Source: Lumnitzera littorea
Taxonomy: Eukaryota; Streptophyta; Magnoliopsida; Myrtales; Combretaceae
Length of the DNA stretch: 64,000 nt
Assembly: GCA_024138015.1 (NCBI GenBank)
Contig: JAMXBB010000010.1
Coordinates: forward strand, 13,486,661 to 13,550,660
Direction of reading: 5' to 3'
The notes below the pieces were generated by a model that saw nothing but the letters and a program-made list of their open reading frames with translations, did not search any database and was not told the origin of the DNA. Shown piece by piece: positions 1-11,606 of this stretch; within the stretch, counting starts at the first letter, position 1; each line of letters opens with the position of its first letter. A program made the translations under genes and the position numbers.

Positions 1-801
1 CCTATGGATGCGATGTAAGTGCATAATTTTTTTAATTTTCCTTGGTCTCTAATATTGGAATGGCTGGAAAATGGTAATAATAATTGCTAGCTTATGTATT
101 TGATTTTGGTAATTTGATTTCAAGTTCTAGTTTCAACTTGTAGAGTCTTAGTTGTTTTTAAGATGTTTCTAAAAAGTAGCATATTAATTGTTTGTTAGAT
201 CTTAATTGATGAATGGATTGGTGTAAGTTGGCTAGAATTTAGAACCCTAGTTATATTTCAATTTTTGTAAGGAGCATTGAAGTGCAAACATTTTTTTTTT
301 ATTTTTTCTTTTTTTTCTCTTCCACTTCCGTTTTTCCTATAGAACCACCTTAGCTAAAACTAAAGATAGCATATATTGTCTTCTACTTGTTTGAATGCAT
401 CAATAGTTATAATGTTTACATAGATGTTAAAATTGAGATGTCTAATAATTTTTCTTAAACTAGCATCTAGGCAACTTGTGTTAAAAATGTCTGCTGACAT
501 TTTGCGGTGATTGTCACTATTACAATGAATTGCTTTGCCAATTGATTTTTTGAGATTGCACCGAAGTATGTTTGGACTTAATGAGTAGATAAAATGTTGG
601 TATTATTAATAACTTTATGGCCTTATGCAGGGGATATAAAAGATACTATAGAAGAGCTCTTCTAGAAACATCAAATTTTCTCAACAATGTTTGTTTAAAA
701 ATAAACTGTATAGTTAGAGTAATGGTATGAAATAAACAATCCACATTGATTATTTATATATTTTCTTTTCTATGAGAAAGGAAATAGTGGTATATTATAG
801 T
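1..801. other. AT-rich flank, nothing recognised
   Basis: No coding region, RNA gene or clear repeat was recognised in this stretch on either strand. It contains homopolymer T tracts near 290-320. The first bases include a GTAAGT that would fit a splice donor, but too little sequence precedes it to call an exon. Confidence 0.4.
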
Positions 802-1878
802 TGTTGAACATAAGGTTGATTATTTGATTTTGATAAGAACAAAACAAAAAATATATAACTAAACATGTTGTTTTTAAAGAGAACAAAACAAGTAGATGAT
901 TAAACTAAGTATTATTTTATTATATTGAGGTAATTGAATAAGATCAATTAATTTGCTTAACAATTAAATATATCAATTATCTCTATAAGAAATTTAATCT
1001 TCTGAGTGGTGATCAAATGATCTCGAAGTTGGATTGTAAAGAATATTTGTTTATTGTGTGTTAAAAGAATTTTCAGGTAATATTTGGTCTACCGAGTTAA
1101 CGGCTTAAGGAAAAACCAGGTTGATGGTATAAAACTCTAAAAAATACAAAGAAAAGCACACTTACCTAGAAGAACCGGCTTGCCGGTAGAGTAATTTTTA
1201 CCGGCTTGCCGGTATTTAAAAATACCGACATACCAATGAGTCTGATATAACTAACTATTAGAGCATCTAATGCATTGTAACGGAAAGAATTGAATGAGAT
1301 GATATAAATACTCAGCAACCCGACCAAGGATAGTAGAGAACTGATCTTTTACTGCAATATTTCAATATTCTCTTGTATTCTTGTTATCTATAATTCTCAT
1401 TGTCTCTTATACCATAAATTGTTAATATTTAAAGAGATTTAAAGTGTAGTGCTTGTGAGCTATTAGTTGCAAAACATTGAGAGTTAAAAGCACTACACCA
1501 ATAATTCTTGAGATTGAGTTTTGTGTTGTGAGTTGAGATTGTGATTTGTGTTGAGAGTTGTGAGTGTGAAACTTGTTTAATCAAGTTTGTGTTTGTGTAA
1601 CTCTTCGAGCTTAGATTAAGAAATCAATAAAGTAATATGAAGTCTTCCATTGGAGCCATTATGTATCTGTGGAGACTAGGGAGCGGTTCAAACTCCACAT
1701 TATATCCAAGCTTAATCTTTTTTATCCTTATCTCTTTTAATTTCCGCAATTATTATTATTTTATTATTGCTTTGATTATACTTATTATTGCATTTAGTTA
1801 TTTTTATCGAAAAAGAATTGCAATTTATCCTTAAAACTTAATTCAGCCCCACTCTTGAGTTTAGCCTAATGTTCTTCA
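802..1878 (+). repeat. 5' LTR of gag-only copia element
   Basis: It begins TGTTGAAC and ends GTTCTTCA, two bases before the primer binding site. It is about 1077 bp and matches 6868-7957 along its length. It carries three copies of the 14 bp near-palindrome (1174-1187, 1200-1213, 1224-1237). Confidence 0.88.
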
Positions 1879-1880
1879 AT

Positions 1881-1892
1881 TGGTATCAGAGC
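1881..1892 (+). other. Primer binding site (initiator Met tRNA type)
   Basis: TGGTATCAGAGC lies two bases downstream of the 5' LTR, the standard minus-strand priming site of many plant LTR retrotransposons. It fixes the element as plus-strand. Confidence 0.9.
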
Positions 1893-1935
1893 GAGTCTCT
1901 AATCATTAACTTAACCGGATATTAGAGTAAAGGTC

Positions 1936-2871
1936 ATGACATTTAATATGTTAGGCTTTATGGAAGAACAAGCTATAAATAAACCTCCACTCTTCACCGG
2001 GAATAATTATCTTTATTGGAAATGTAAAATGAGTATATTCTTAAAAGCACAAAATAGATTGTTGTGGCAAGTAGTGGATAAAGGACCATTCAAGATAGAA
2101 GATAAGGAAAAAAATAATTACATCGATAATGATTGGAAGTTGTTAGACTTAAATGAAATAGCTATGAATATCTTGCATTGTGCCATTAACGAAAATGACT
2201 TTAATAGAGTTTGTACATGTAAGAGTGCTAAGGAAATTTGGGAAGAATTAAAAGGTACATATGAAGGAACTAGCCGAGTAAGGGATACAAAGATAAGCTT
2301 ATTATGTAGACAATTTGAAAACTTTAGAATGGATCCAAATGAAACTATTGATGAGATGCATAATAGATTCATCAATATCATTAATCCTTTAAGTGTTCTT
2401 TGAAAGAGATTTACTAACCTTAAAATAAATTCCAAAATCTTTAGATCTTTACCAAGAGATTGGGAAGCCAAGAGAACCGCAATTGAGGAAGCTCATGATT
2501 TTAACACAATATCAAAAGAGCAACTTCTTAGAACTCTTAAAACTCACGAAATGGTTAAAAAGTAAGGAGAGGAATCCAAGAAGAAAACAATTGCTTTAAA
2601 AGCAACCAAAGAAAGCTCTAGTAGTGATGAAAGTAAAGATGATGATGATGATGGTGTGGCCATGATCATAAGAAATTTTAATAAATTCATGAAGTTCAAT
2701 AGGAAATTGGCAAAAGATAAGGATGAAAACATATCTCTGTCAAGGAAAGAGAAGAAGGAAGCAACCAAGTGTTATAATTGCCAAAAACTAGGTCACATTC
2801 AACAATATTGCCCAGATCTTAAGAAGGTCGAGAAAGGACGAAGGACCAAGGAACAAGGAAAAAGGCTATGA
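1936..2871 (+). pseudogene. Retrotransposon Gag, N-terminal part (UBN2-type, CCHC knuckle)
   Basis: The reading frame from the ATG at 1936 gives a copia-type Gag start: PPLFTGNNYLYWKCKMSIFL near residue 16, the usual substrate-like N-terminus of plant copia Gag, then the UBN2-like helical region. A TGA at 2401 and a TAA near 2563 interrupt the frame, but the same frame resumes through an acidic Ser/Asp stretch to a zinc knuckle CYNCQKLGHIQQYC at about 2770-2811, and closes at 2871. Gag would assemble the virus-like particle and bind element RNA. With two in-frame stops it can no longer be made as one protein. Loss of the rest of Pol makes this the only coding capacity of the element. Confidence 0.85.
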
Positions 2872-3610
2872 TGACAACTTAGAGTGACAATGATTTAAGT
2901 GACTCGGAAGGAGAGATGTGCTTTATGGCAATGGACAATGAGGTATATTCTACTTCTGGTGATTCTTCATTTGATGAACTCAAAAATATATATGATGAGT
3001 TACTTAAAGAATTTATTAAAGCTCAAAAGAAGAACAAGATGATGAAACAAATGATGATTGAAATAGGAAGTGAATTTGATTTATTTAGAAATGAATATAA
3101 TAAAGTGAATGATGTCAAAGAAAATTTAAAGAAGGATAATGAGCACTTAAGATTAGAAGTTGATAAATTAAATAGAAACAATGAAGCATTAAATCTTAAG
3201 AATGAGGAGTTAGCTAAGGAAAACGATCAATTGAAAGAAAAGTACAATTCTCTTGAAACAAAAGTTGATAGCATGAAAAATGAGGATAATATGGTTAATA
3301 GGCTAAGACAACTTCAAATTGAAAACGCTATCTTGAAGTCTAACCTAGATGATTCAAAACAAACTATAGCTAAGTTTGTGAATGGAGAAAAGAATCTAGA
3401 TAAGTTCCTTGGCTCTCAAAGGTAAGGATTGAACAAAACCGGAATTGGCTATAGTAAGAAATATATTTACAAGTCTTACAAAAGTCAATTTGTAAAAGCA
3501 ACAACTAAGACTTGTAACTATTGCGGTAGGCATGGCCATAATGTACATACGTATACAATACGTCACAGTACTAATTTGAATCATAAAGGTAAAATGGTTT
3601 GAGTTCCAAA
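2868..3610 (+). pseudogene. Retrotransposon Gag, C-terminal coiled coil and second knuckle
   Basis: After a frame change near 2865 the Gag similarity continues: an acidic segment with EMCFMAMDNE, then a long charged alpha-helical coiled coil rich in Lys, Glu, Asn and Leu (2916-3425), a TAA, and then a second cysteine cluster CNYCGRHGHNVHTYTIRH at about 3510-3563. The order knuckle, acidic MCFMA-type linker, coiled coil, second knuckle is what SIRE/Maximus-type Gag-Pol proteins show before the protease (family knowledge). Here the frame dies within ~100 bp of the second knuckle and no protease DTG motif follows, so the deletion of pol begins near 3640. Confidence 0.75.
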
Positions 3611-3639
3611 AGAGCAATGAGATATTATTGCAACTAACC

Positions 3640-5490
3640 ACAAATGACCCAAACTCACATGGGTACCAAAGAAGTAATCACATGTTTTTGTAGGAACTTC
3701 AAATGGAAGTAACTAAAAAAACTTGAATGGAGAATGCTCAAAGAAAACTCAAAATGCGTTTAACATGGTATTTGATTCAATAAACTTATTCAAGTAGTCT
3801 CCATATAATAACTAGCATATTTTGTGTATACTTGAAGTTTTGTACATTTGCTTTATGCACATATTTACTATCTCTTGATTTTAATGTCAAATTTTAGCTC
3901 CCACATTTTTAAATATGCTAATATTTCATGCTTGAATAGTTGGCTTGATTTGATTATGAAATTATGCATAATTGATATACCCTTAACCACATTTGAGTTC
4001 ACATAAGTATTTAGGGACTTAACTAGTGTTTTTTCAATTGCTAGCTTTGCAAGCCATGCTTAAACTCTCATCATGTTATAATATGCATATAAATCTTGCT
4101 TAGAATGGACAATTGCAAATGTCATACTTTTTGTGCACATTTGAAGTTTCTCATGTATATTTAAAATCATATGCGCACAATTTTGCCATGTTTCGATTTC
4201 CATGTTCAAATCTAATTCCTACATGTTTAATTTTGTCCATAGATTGTAGTTAAATGATTAATCTGGCATACTTTTGTTTTTGTGCAAATTTGACTCCTTT
4301 AGACTCAAATTATGCTCTTATTGTTGTTTGGGAAGTCATGTGATCATTTTGTCCATTTGTATGCTATATGTTGTAATCATGCTACCCTTGTATCTGTAGA
4401 TACCATTGAAACTTATTTAAAATGCCAAATTATCATGAACTTGATTTAGCATATATGTATGACATTAAGCTCAATTTATATTCAATGGTTGATTTTGATG
4501 ATTTCAAGTGGTGATTTTAGGACTTCCAAATCCTTCTTATGATATTTTCCTTCCAACAAGCTTGAACATGATGATGAAACTTGCTTGAAGTATTGTTTTG
4601 TGATAACTAAGCCTCATTGCTTGAATTTGGTCATTCATGCATTTACATAGCTTAATAATGAGCTCTCTAGCAACTAATAGCTTAATTTCATTAAATTTTG
4701 CTAATATTGCTATGATACAAACTTTTCACACCCAAGTGGACCTAAGAAACATGCTCATATGGATTTCATGCATTTAATATCACATTTAACATATTTTGGG
4801 TACACTTGAAGTTATTCATGCTTATCCAAGTTTATATATGCACAAATTTATCATGCATTAGTTTCCATGCCAAAAACCAAGGCTTACATGCGTATTTTCA
4901 TTCTTAAATTATGTTTGAGTGGTCAAATTAGCTTAATTTGAATTTCTTGCATATTTGACCTCTCTAGACCTTTTTTAGGTTCTACATGCAAATGGAGCAT
5001 TTCTTACTTATATGGAGGTTACTTAGCTTGATCATGTATCTTTATGCCTCTTAATGTCTTTTAACATGTTTAAAGCATGAACTTCTCTTGAACATTGAGA
5101 AAGGACCTCCACTTGCTCTCTAGCCACTTACATGATTAAGGAACTCAAGTAGTCATTTCATAATTTGTAGAGCCTTAAAGCTATATTTTGTGCCTACCAT
5201 ACTCAAACATCTATTTGAATTTTACTCGAATTGTTGGTGAGCAAAAACTTAATGCTTATGCACATAATTTGCTCATACATAGATACTTTCACTATATCAT
5301 GAATTACTTAGCTCTATAGATTTAATTCAGATAAATCTTAGCTATCTAGTTAAAAATCAAGTTTTTCAAGTCTTAATGGACTCAAACAAACTTGTTTAAA
5401 GTATTAAGATGTTCACTGAATCTCTACAAATCAAATTGGATTAGTAACTTTGCTCAAACAAGTGGTCTCTGAAGGTTTTTTGCAAAATTA
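3640..5490 (+). repeat. Non-coding internal region with diverged internal repeats
   Basis: There is no open frame of note. At least three diverged copies of one segment can be seen, starting near 3816, 4118 and 4793. Each contains a core like TACACTTGAAGTT, followed by a TATGCACA-type stretch and words such as TTTCCATG. The stretch replaces the pol gene expected at this place. Confidence 0.55.
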
Positions 5491-5496
5491 CAGATA

Positions 5497-5777
5497 ACTG
5501 GCATACCGGTTATACAAATCACCGGCTTGCCAGTATACCTACATATTTAACAACTTATTTTTGCTTCTATTCAATTAACCGGCAAGCCGGTTCACCTAAG
5601 TACCGGTAAGCCGATATATTGCTCTAGATTTTCATTTTATTTTGATTATGTTCTAAGAACCGACATACCAGTACCCTTAACCACTAGCATGTCAGTATAC
5701 TATTTTCTATAACAAATTTGCAACAGTTCTATTCCTATAACCAGTATACTGGCTCTCCATACTACTAGCTTGCTAGT
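5497..5777 (+). repeat. 81 bp tandem repeat, four units, each with two 14 bp near-palindromes
   Basis: Near-palindromes related to ACCGGCTTGCCGGT occur at 5497-5510, 5521-5534, 5578-5591, 5602-5615, 5659-5672, 5683-5696, 5740-5753 and 5764-5777. Start-to-start spacings are exactly 24, 57, 24, 57, 24, 57, 24, so the period is exactly 81 bp although the copies have diverged in sequence. The 43 bp between pairs is also similar between units (an ATA-CTA start and a TTCTATTC-like end). The same 24 bp spaced pair occurs in the LTRs of this element. Confidence 0.9.
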
Positions 5778-5799
5778 ACCTCTATTTCTAACTACAAAT

Positions 5800-6867
5800 A
5801 ACGCTGTTCTTTTCTCTTTCTTTCTATCTTCTTAGAACCCTTCTTTCTCTTCCCCCAAACCTTAGAATCCTTCTCTCTTCAATCTTTCATCTCCAAACTC
5901 TCAAAATCATAATTTTTCTTCATCAATCATCTCCAAATCCACACAATCTCTCATTCATCCCTTCACTTATTCAAATCACACTCTCCTCTTCTTCTTCACA
6001 CGACTTTTTCTCTCTACCAAACCCCCATCCACCATTAAGATGCCACCTTGATGAACTATAGCTACTTCTAGATTAACTATCACTACTCATCTTGCCTCAT
6101 TCTTCCTCTAGCTTAAAGATGATAATCTACAAGTTGCATGAATTGCTAACTTCTAATCTATTTTGTATATGCTCTTCATTGTGTTTTTCTTATGAATTTA
6201 GCCATTAGCCACTACTATTGTTATTTTCTATTGTCTTACCTTGGCCATTATCTTGACTTTTATTACTTATATTGCTTGTCTATATTGTTTACTACTTATG
6301 ATTCATGTATCTCATGAAGTTATTACACTTCCCATAGTTAGCTCACATATTTGAACATTTGATGTAACATGAGTTGATTTTGATGAATTCATTATGGAAA
6401 ATTTATTTTGGCATGGTTTTTAGCTTCTTTAATTTCATTTTTGTAAGGGGTATATCCTAAGGCTTAAGTCGGGATTATGCCAAAATTTTGACTTAAATTC
6501 TCTTCCCTCTTTACCGCCTAGATCCTCCTCTTTTTAATGAGGCCGAAGGGGGAGAAATATTTAAGTTGTTAGAATGTCAAAACGTGTATTACATCGAATT
6601 GATAATAGTTACTCAAAAGATGATATTGATCCTATAACTTTGGCATATCTTGATTCTTTGAAAGTTTGATATATTATCCATGTGAAGTTATTAAGAAGTG
6701 AAACTTAGTTTCTTAACACATCAATATACTCTCATTTTGCAAGCACTCACTTAATCTTATTCAATTGTCAAATATCTTGAAATCGAGTGCTAAATTGAGG
6801 GAGAGTATTAGAATGAGAGGGAGCATTTAAAGTATAAGAGTTTTGGCCTCATCAAAAAGGGGGAGAT
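5800..6867 (+). other. 3' non-coding part of the gag-only element
   Basis: A strongly pyrimidine-rich stretch (about 5810-6010, CTT/CTC runs) is followed by AT-rich sequence without an open frame. GGCCGAAGGGGGAGAAA at about 6541-6557 resembles a second (internal) polypurine tract. The terminal tract AAAAAGGGGGAGAT sits at 6854-6867, next to the 3' LTR. Confidence 0.6.
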
Positions 6868-7957
6868 TGTTGAACCTAGGGTTTATTATTTGATTTTGAT
6901 GAGAACAAAACAAAAAGTATATAACTAAACATGTTGTTTTTGAAGAGAACAAAATAAGTGGATGATTAAGCTAAGTACTATTTTATTATATTGAGATAAT
7001 TGAATAAGATCAATTAATTTGCTTAATGATTAAATATATCAATTATCTCTACAAGAAATTTAATCTTTTGAGTGGTGATCAAATGATCTTGAAGTTGGAT
7101 TGTAAAGAATATTTGTTTGTTGTGTGTTAAAAGAATTTTCAGGTGATATTTGGTCTACCAAGTTGACGGCTCAAGGAAGAACCAAGTTGATGATATAAAA
7201 CCTTGAAAAACACAAAGAAAAGCATACTGACCTAGAAGAACCAGCTTGCCAGTTCACTTGCTGATAGAGTAATTTTTATTGGCTTACCGGTATTTAAAAG
7301 TACCGGCATACCAGTGAGTCTGATACAACTAGCTATTAGAGCATCTAATGCACTGTAACATGAAGAATTGAATGCGATGATATGATTGCTCAACAACCTG
7401 ACCAAAGACAGTAGAGAATTGATCTTTTGCTGCAATATTTCAATATTCTAATGTATTTTTGTTGTCTATAATTCTCATTGGCTCTTGAATCATAAATTGC
7501 TAATATTTAAAGAGATTTGAAGTGTAGTGCTTGTGAGCTATTAGTTGCAAAGCATTGAGAGTTAAAAGCACTACACTAATAATTCTTGAGATTGAGTTTT
7601 GTGTTATGAGTTGAGATTGTGATTTGTGTTAAGAGTTGTAAGTGTGAAACTTGTCTAATCAACTTTGTATTTGTGTAGCACTTGGAGCTTAGATTGAAAA
7701 ATCAATAAAGTGATGTGAAGTCTTCGATTAGAGGCATTGTGTATCCGTAGAGACTAGGGGGAGGCCCGAATTCCACGTTATATTTGGGCTCAATCTTCTT
7801 TATCCTTATCTCTTTTAATGTCCGCACTTATTATTGTTTTATTATTGCTTTGATTACACTTATTATTGCATTTAGTTGTTTATATCGAAAAAGAATTGCA
7901 ATTTGTCCTTAAAACTCAATTCACCTCCCTCTCTTGAGTTTAGCCTAGTGTTCTTCA
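6868..7957 (+). repeat. 3' LTR of gag-only copia element
   Basis: It begins TGTTGAAC right after the polypurine tract and ends TTCTTCA, length about 1090 bp, collinear with 802-1878. Its copies of the 14 bp near-palindrome are at 7240-7253, 7278-7291 and 7302-7315; the last two keep the 24 bp spacing. Confidence 0.88.
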
Positions 7958-8442
7958 ATAATAACTACTATTTTACGTTATTATTAGCCATTTTAAATTG
8001 ACATTAAATGTAGAAAATAATAATGGTTTAGAATATCTTCTTCATTATGTTATTAGTGGTAGTTTTAAGTTGCTTCTATATAATTAATTTAGTAGCTTTT
8101 AATGAATACTATTGATATATACATACAACTTCACTTTTAAAAAATTGTCGCTATAGTATTGTGTATACTTACATTAGAAAAAGTGATGTTAATGACACTT
8201 TACTACTCTTGTATCCGCAATAGTTTTACACCACTAAATATATGAAATAAAAACCATTAAAAATCAAAACTCTTATAATAGATAGCAAGATTGAATCTCA
8301 TTCATCTCCTAATGTTCATGCCACATAAGTATAAGGATCTTAAAATTAAGTGAATCTAAAAAATAAGAATAATAAAATACATTTTTTTGTTTTCAGATAT
8401 ATAATAAAATAGTGCGATAAAATCCTTCTATTGCTTTGAAAT
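7958..8442. other. AT-rich spacer
   Basis: Sequence between the gag-only element and the next solo LTR. No gene or recognisable repeat was seen. Confidence 0.4.
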
Positions 8443-10922
8443 TGTAAAACCCAATTTAAAAAATTAATAATAATAAAATAACAATAAAAGGGAAAGAAAA
8501 AAAATATAAAATATAAACTTGGAGATATGGCATGGCATATGGATAGCACGAGTAAAGATTTAAACTCCATGCTACTCATATCTCCCAACTTTCCCATATT
8601 GATTCCCATATCTCTCCACAATAATATAATAATATGTTAATTTTCCACTTGGAATATAAAACTTCCAGGACTTCTCTCAAGCTTAAAACCCTAGCCAAGA
8701 TTCACAATGATTAAACAAGGGATTTAATAAAGAATCGATCTTTATGCATTTCTTTAATAAGTTTCCTTTATTTATCATGTTCTTCATAAATTTATATTTT
8801 CTTTTAGGGTTTTCTTTGAGTTTTAGGACAAGGTGCTATAATTGGTGTCATGGTAGTGGTGGAGGATATTAATTGCCTAATCAAATTGTCGATGTTGCAT
8901 ACACACGCATATGCGTATGCACGATGGTACAACCATGTAAGTGTGGTGAATTTCTATACATGTGTGTGTCCACGATGGGTGATCACCTTGTTTCCTATAT
9001 GGGTGTGTATGGAGTATGTAAGGGGGTACGAGATTGATGGTGAGCATGTATGTGCATCGAAGTTTATGATGAATGGGTGTTAGCGTGTATGCATGTGACA
9101 TTGGTGCGTAAGTGTATGATTCTTGTGAGTAGGGGTACGTGAACCGAGAGTGTGGGTGTGTGAGTGAAATTATGAGGTGTGTGATTTGTATCAGTAATGT
9201 GTAGGTTGACTTTAGGAATATGTATGTGTGTTAGGGTAGTACGTATGTATGTATACCTTTTTTATTGTGTGTGTATGTGTACGTTTTAATATATATATTT
9301 ATATAATGTAAGTGATCGATGTCTGTGATTAATATAATATGTGTATGTTTGATATATACATAAGATATATTGTTTGTTTAACATAATATATAATATAATA
9401 TAGTATATGTGTGTTTTTAATATATATGTATGTATATAAATTATATGCGTAGTTCGTGTATGTAGGTAAGTATTTATGTGTATATTTTCCATTATCGTGC
9501 ATATGTGAGAATTTGTTGGTTTGTGTTTCATGTAAATATATAAATATATTTTATTTTTTATATGAATCGATTAAGTGATAGTATATATATTATGCATGTG
9601 TATAATTATATATATTTTAATATATCAATTACATGGTGTAAAGAATGTATGTATATTATGGGTTGTCGAAAAGTAAATAAGAGAATATAGAAAAATACGT
9701 AGTGGGTGGTTTGGAAGCAAGGAGGAGGAGATAATGAGTTGAGTTAAAGAAAAAGAAGTGTTAAGTCAAAGTGTGAAGAATTTATTAAATTCTAAACTTA
9801 GTTTTAATATTTTTAAATAAGTACTAAGAGTTACGAAGTATCAATCTTATTGAAATAGGAGTACTACTTATGAGATACGTGGATGTTGATTATGTGTGTT
9901 AGGATAGTAACTTAATTGGACTTGACTAAACTCGGACCTTAATTAAATATACTGCTTGTACTTGACTTCAACTACCTACTAGTAGGGTCCAATAGTGTTA
10001 GTGAGGCACTTGGTGATCTTTGTGTGACACTATTCCAAGTGGAGTCCCGTATTGAGAGGACCTAGGTAGATTTAGGATAGAGATTAGTTACTTAGATATT
10101 GGAGAGGACCCAACACCAATACTAATGTAGTGTTATATATTGCTTGATGTAGAGGTTATGAGTTACCCCAAGTCTTAGAATATCAAAACTGTGTTGGTTG
10201 ATAGCTTAATAATTGAAAATATAAACCTGTTGCTTGTTGCATTCACTATTGTTACTTGTATGCATGTGACATGTAGTTGTTTGATCATTCGCATGTGCTT
10301 ATAATATTTCATATTTCATATTGGACATAACTTACCCTTCACAGATTTTGTTTTTTAGCTGCAAATACAAATTATGAGGATATTGTTGAACATTATTATG
10401 ATTACTCTAGTTACGATTATCATTAATATGATGAGATGAGGATTGTTACTATTTTAATGGTGGTTACGACACACTTTAATGCTAAGGTTAGGTTATGTGG
10501 TGTTGAGACTCTGTTTAAGGTTTATGATTATAGTATATTTGGTTTATGTTGGCACTTGTTGATACTTGAGAGTTATGTGGATGGAGTTAACTGAGACTTC
10601 TATGGTTTATTTCATGTTATTGGTTAGAGCTGCGAGACTCCTTAAGAAAGAGATATTAATAGTTGTGATAATGTTGAGCTATGAGCTTTTTATTTTAGTT
10701 GTATCGGTTATGTCGAGAATTTATTATGCTTGGTAGATTGAGGGGTTTATTATGCTACTCTTGGTTGTAAATTGAGGAGATTATTTATTTAAGAGATTAC
10801 AAATTTGTATTTAATTGTCGAATTTAAACAAGTTACAGGTTCCTAGATGCCTTAGCGTATCAAACATTAGAGTTAACACATGGCATGTTGTAGCACTTCG
10901 GGTTCTAGGGTACTGTGTTATA
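8443..10922 (+). mobile_element. Solo LTR, about 2.48 kb
   Basis: It starts TGTAAAACCCAATTT and ends GGGTACTGTGTTATA. It is flanked by GAAAT (8438-8442) and AAAAT (10923-10927), a 5 bp target duplication with one change. Its two ends resemble those of the LTRs at 15186-26430 (read on the minus strand) and of the solo LTR at 19940-22522, with CCC near the start and a C-rich/GTTATA-type end, so these are members of one broad LTR group. No internal coding region is present, which fits LTR-LTR recombination. Confidence 0.65.
8885..9660. repeat. TG/TA-rich low-complexity tract
   Basis: A long stretch of impure TGTG, TATG and TGTATG runs inside the solo LTR, with purer (TA)n pieces near 9285-9300 and 9590-9615. 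Short open frames here are artefacts of the simple composition. Confidence 0.7.
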
Positions 10923-11606
10923 AAAATCTATAAAAATTATTTTATCAGCCTTTTTCTTTTAAATATACATACTAAGAACAATCCCTTTTGTTTTATATTT
11001 TCCCTTTATAGGACATCAAATGTGTAACTTCAAACATGTATATAATATTGCATATATAACCTTAAGTTTAATTTCTAATATGGAAAAGAAGAAGAGAAGA
11101 GACTGAGAAGGGAGAATCTGTCGAGATAATAAAAGAAGAAAGATAAGGAAAGAGAGACTATTTGGTCACGACATTAACATCATAATATGCCACATTAGCA
11201 ATATAAGTAGTGTTAGAAAAAAGATTTGAGGCTATTCATGATTCGATTTGGTTTTATATATAAAATTGAACAGATCATTTGAAACACATCATCCAAACTA
11301 CGTTTAAAATGATTCGATTTGATTTAATTGCCTTACACTAATTTAAATGCGATTCAATTTAGTCTGATTTGGTTTAATTTGGACCATTTTAACAAACACC
11401 TAGTTATTCTAATCATATTTGATCAAAATCCCAATATGCTGCATCAATAATATAAATGGTGCTAGAAAAGAGGTTTGAGGTTATTTATGATTCAGTTTAG
11501 TCCTATATTAGAAACCAAACTAAATCACATTTGAAATTATTTTGTTCACTTTAGAAACCAGTGTACCAAACCACATGCATGAGTGTTTAGCTTAACATGA
11601 ATGTCG
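10923..11606. repeat. Intergenic stretch with a ~250 bp direct repeat
   Basis: Two diverged copies of one segment start near 11187 (ATGCCACATTAGCAATATAA) and 11435 (ATGCTGCATCAATAATATAA), both continuing through a TTTGAGG-TATT-ATGATTC pattern. No gene was seen. Confidence 0.55.

Larger units (their letters stand above)
802..7957 (+). mobile_element. Gag-only (non-autonomous) Ty1/copia LTR retrotransposon, SIRE/Maximus-like
   Basis: Two similar LTRs (802-1878 and 6868-7957) flank an internal region with a Met-tRNA-type primer binding site directly after the 5' LTR and a polypurine tract AAAAAGGGGGAGAT directly before the 3' LTR. Both LTRs start TGTTGAAC and end TTCTTCA. The internal region encodes only Gag-like protein (UBN2-type Gag, CCHC knuckle, coiled coil, second knuckle). 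No protease, integrase, reverse transcriptase or RNase H is visible, and about 3.2 kb of non-coding sequence follows instead. Gag architecture and the second GGGGGAGAA tract resemble the SIRE/Maximus lineage (family knowledge). Gag has stops and a frame change, and the LTRs differ at roughly one base in ten by eye, so the copy is not recent. I see no matching 5 bp target duplication. Mobilisation would have needed an autonomous partner (inference). Confidence 0.88.

Noticed and set aside
1..20. Exon end with GTAAGT donor at the left edge
   Set aside because: Only about 14 bases precede it and no downstream exon was found; the window gives no support.
59..801. Hidden gene in the left flank
   Set aside because: No frame longer than background and no splice-linked coding pieces were seen.
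2544..2768. Minus-strand frame opposite Gag
   Set aside because: It is a shadow of the plus-strand Gag frame, which has a recognisable zinc knuckle.
5497..5777. CRISPR-like array
   Set aside because: Repeats are diverged, spacers are similar to each other, and the sequence is plant nuclear DNA within a retrotransposon.
9286..9531. 81-codon minus-strand frame rich in His, Thr, Ile and Tyr
   Set aside because: It is a translation of TG/TA-rich low-complexity DNA.
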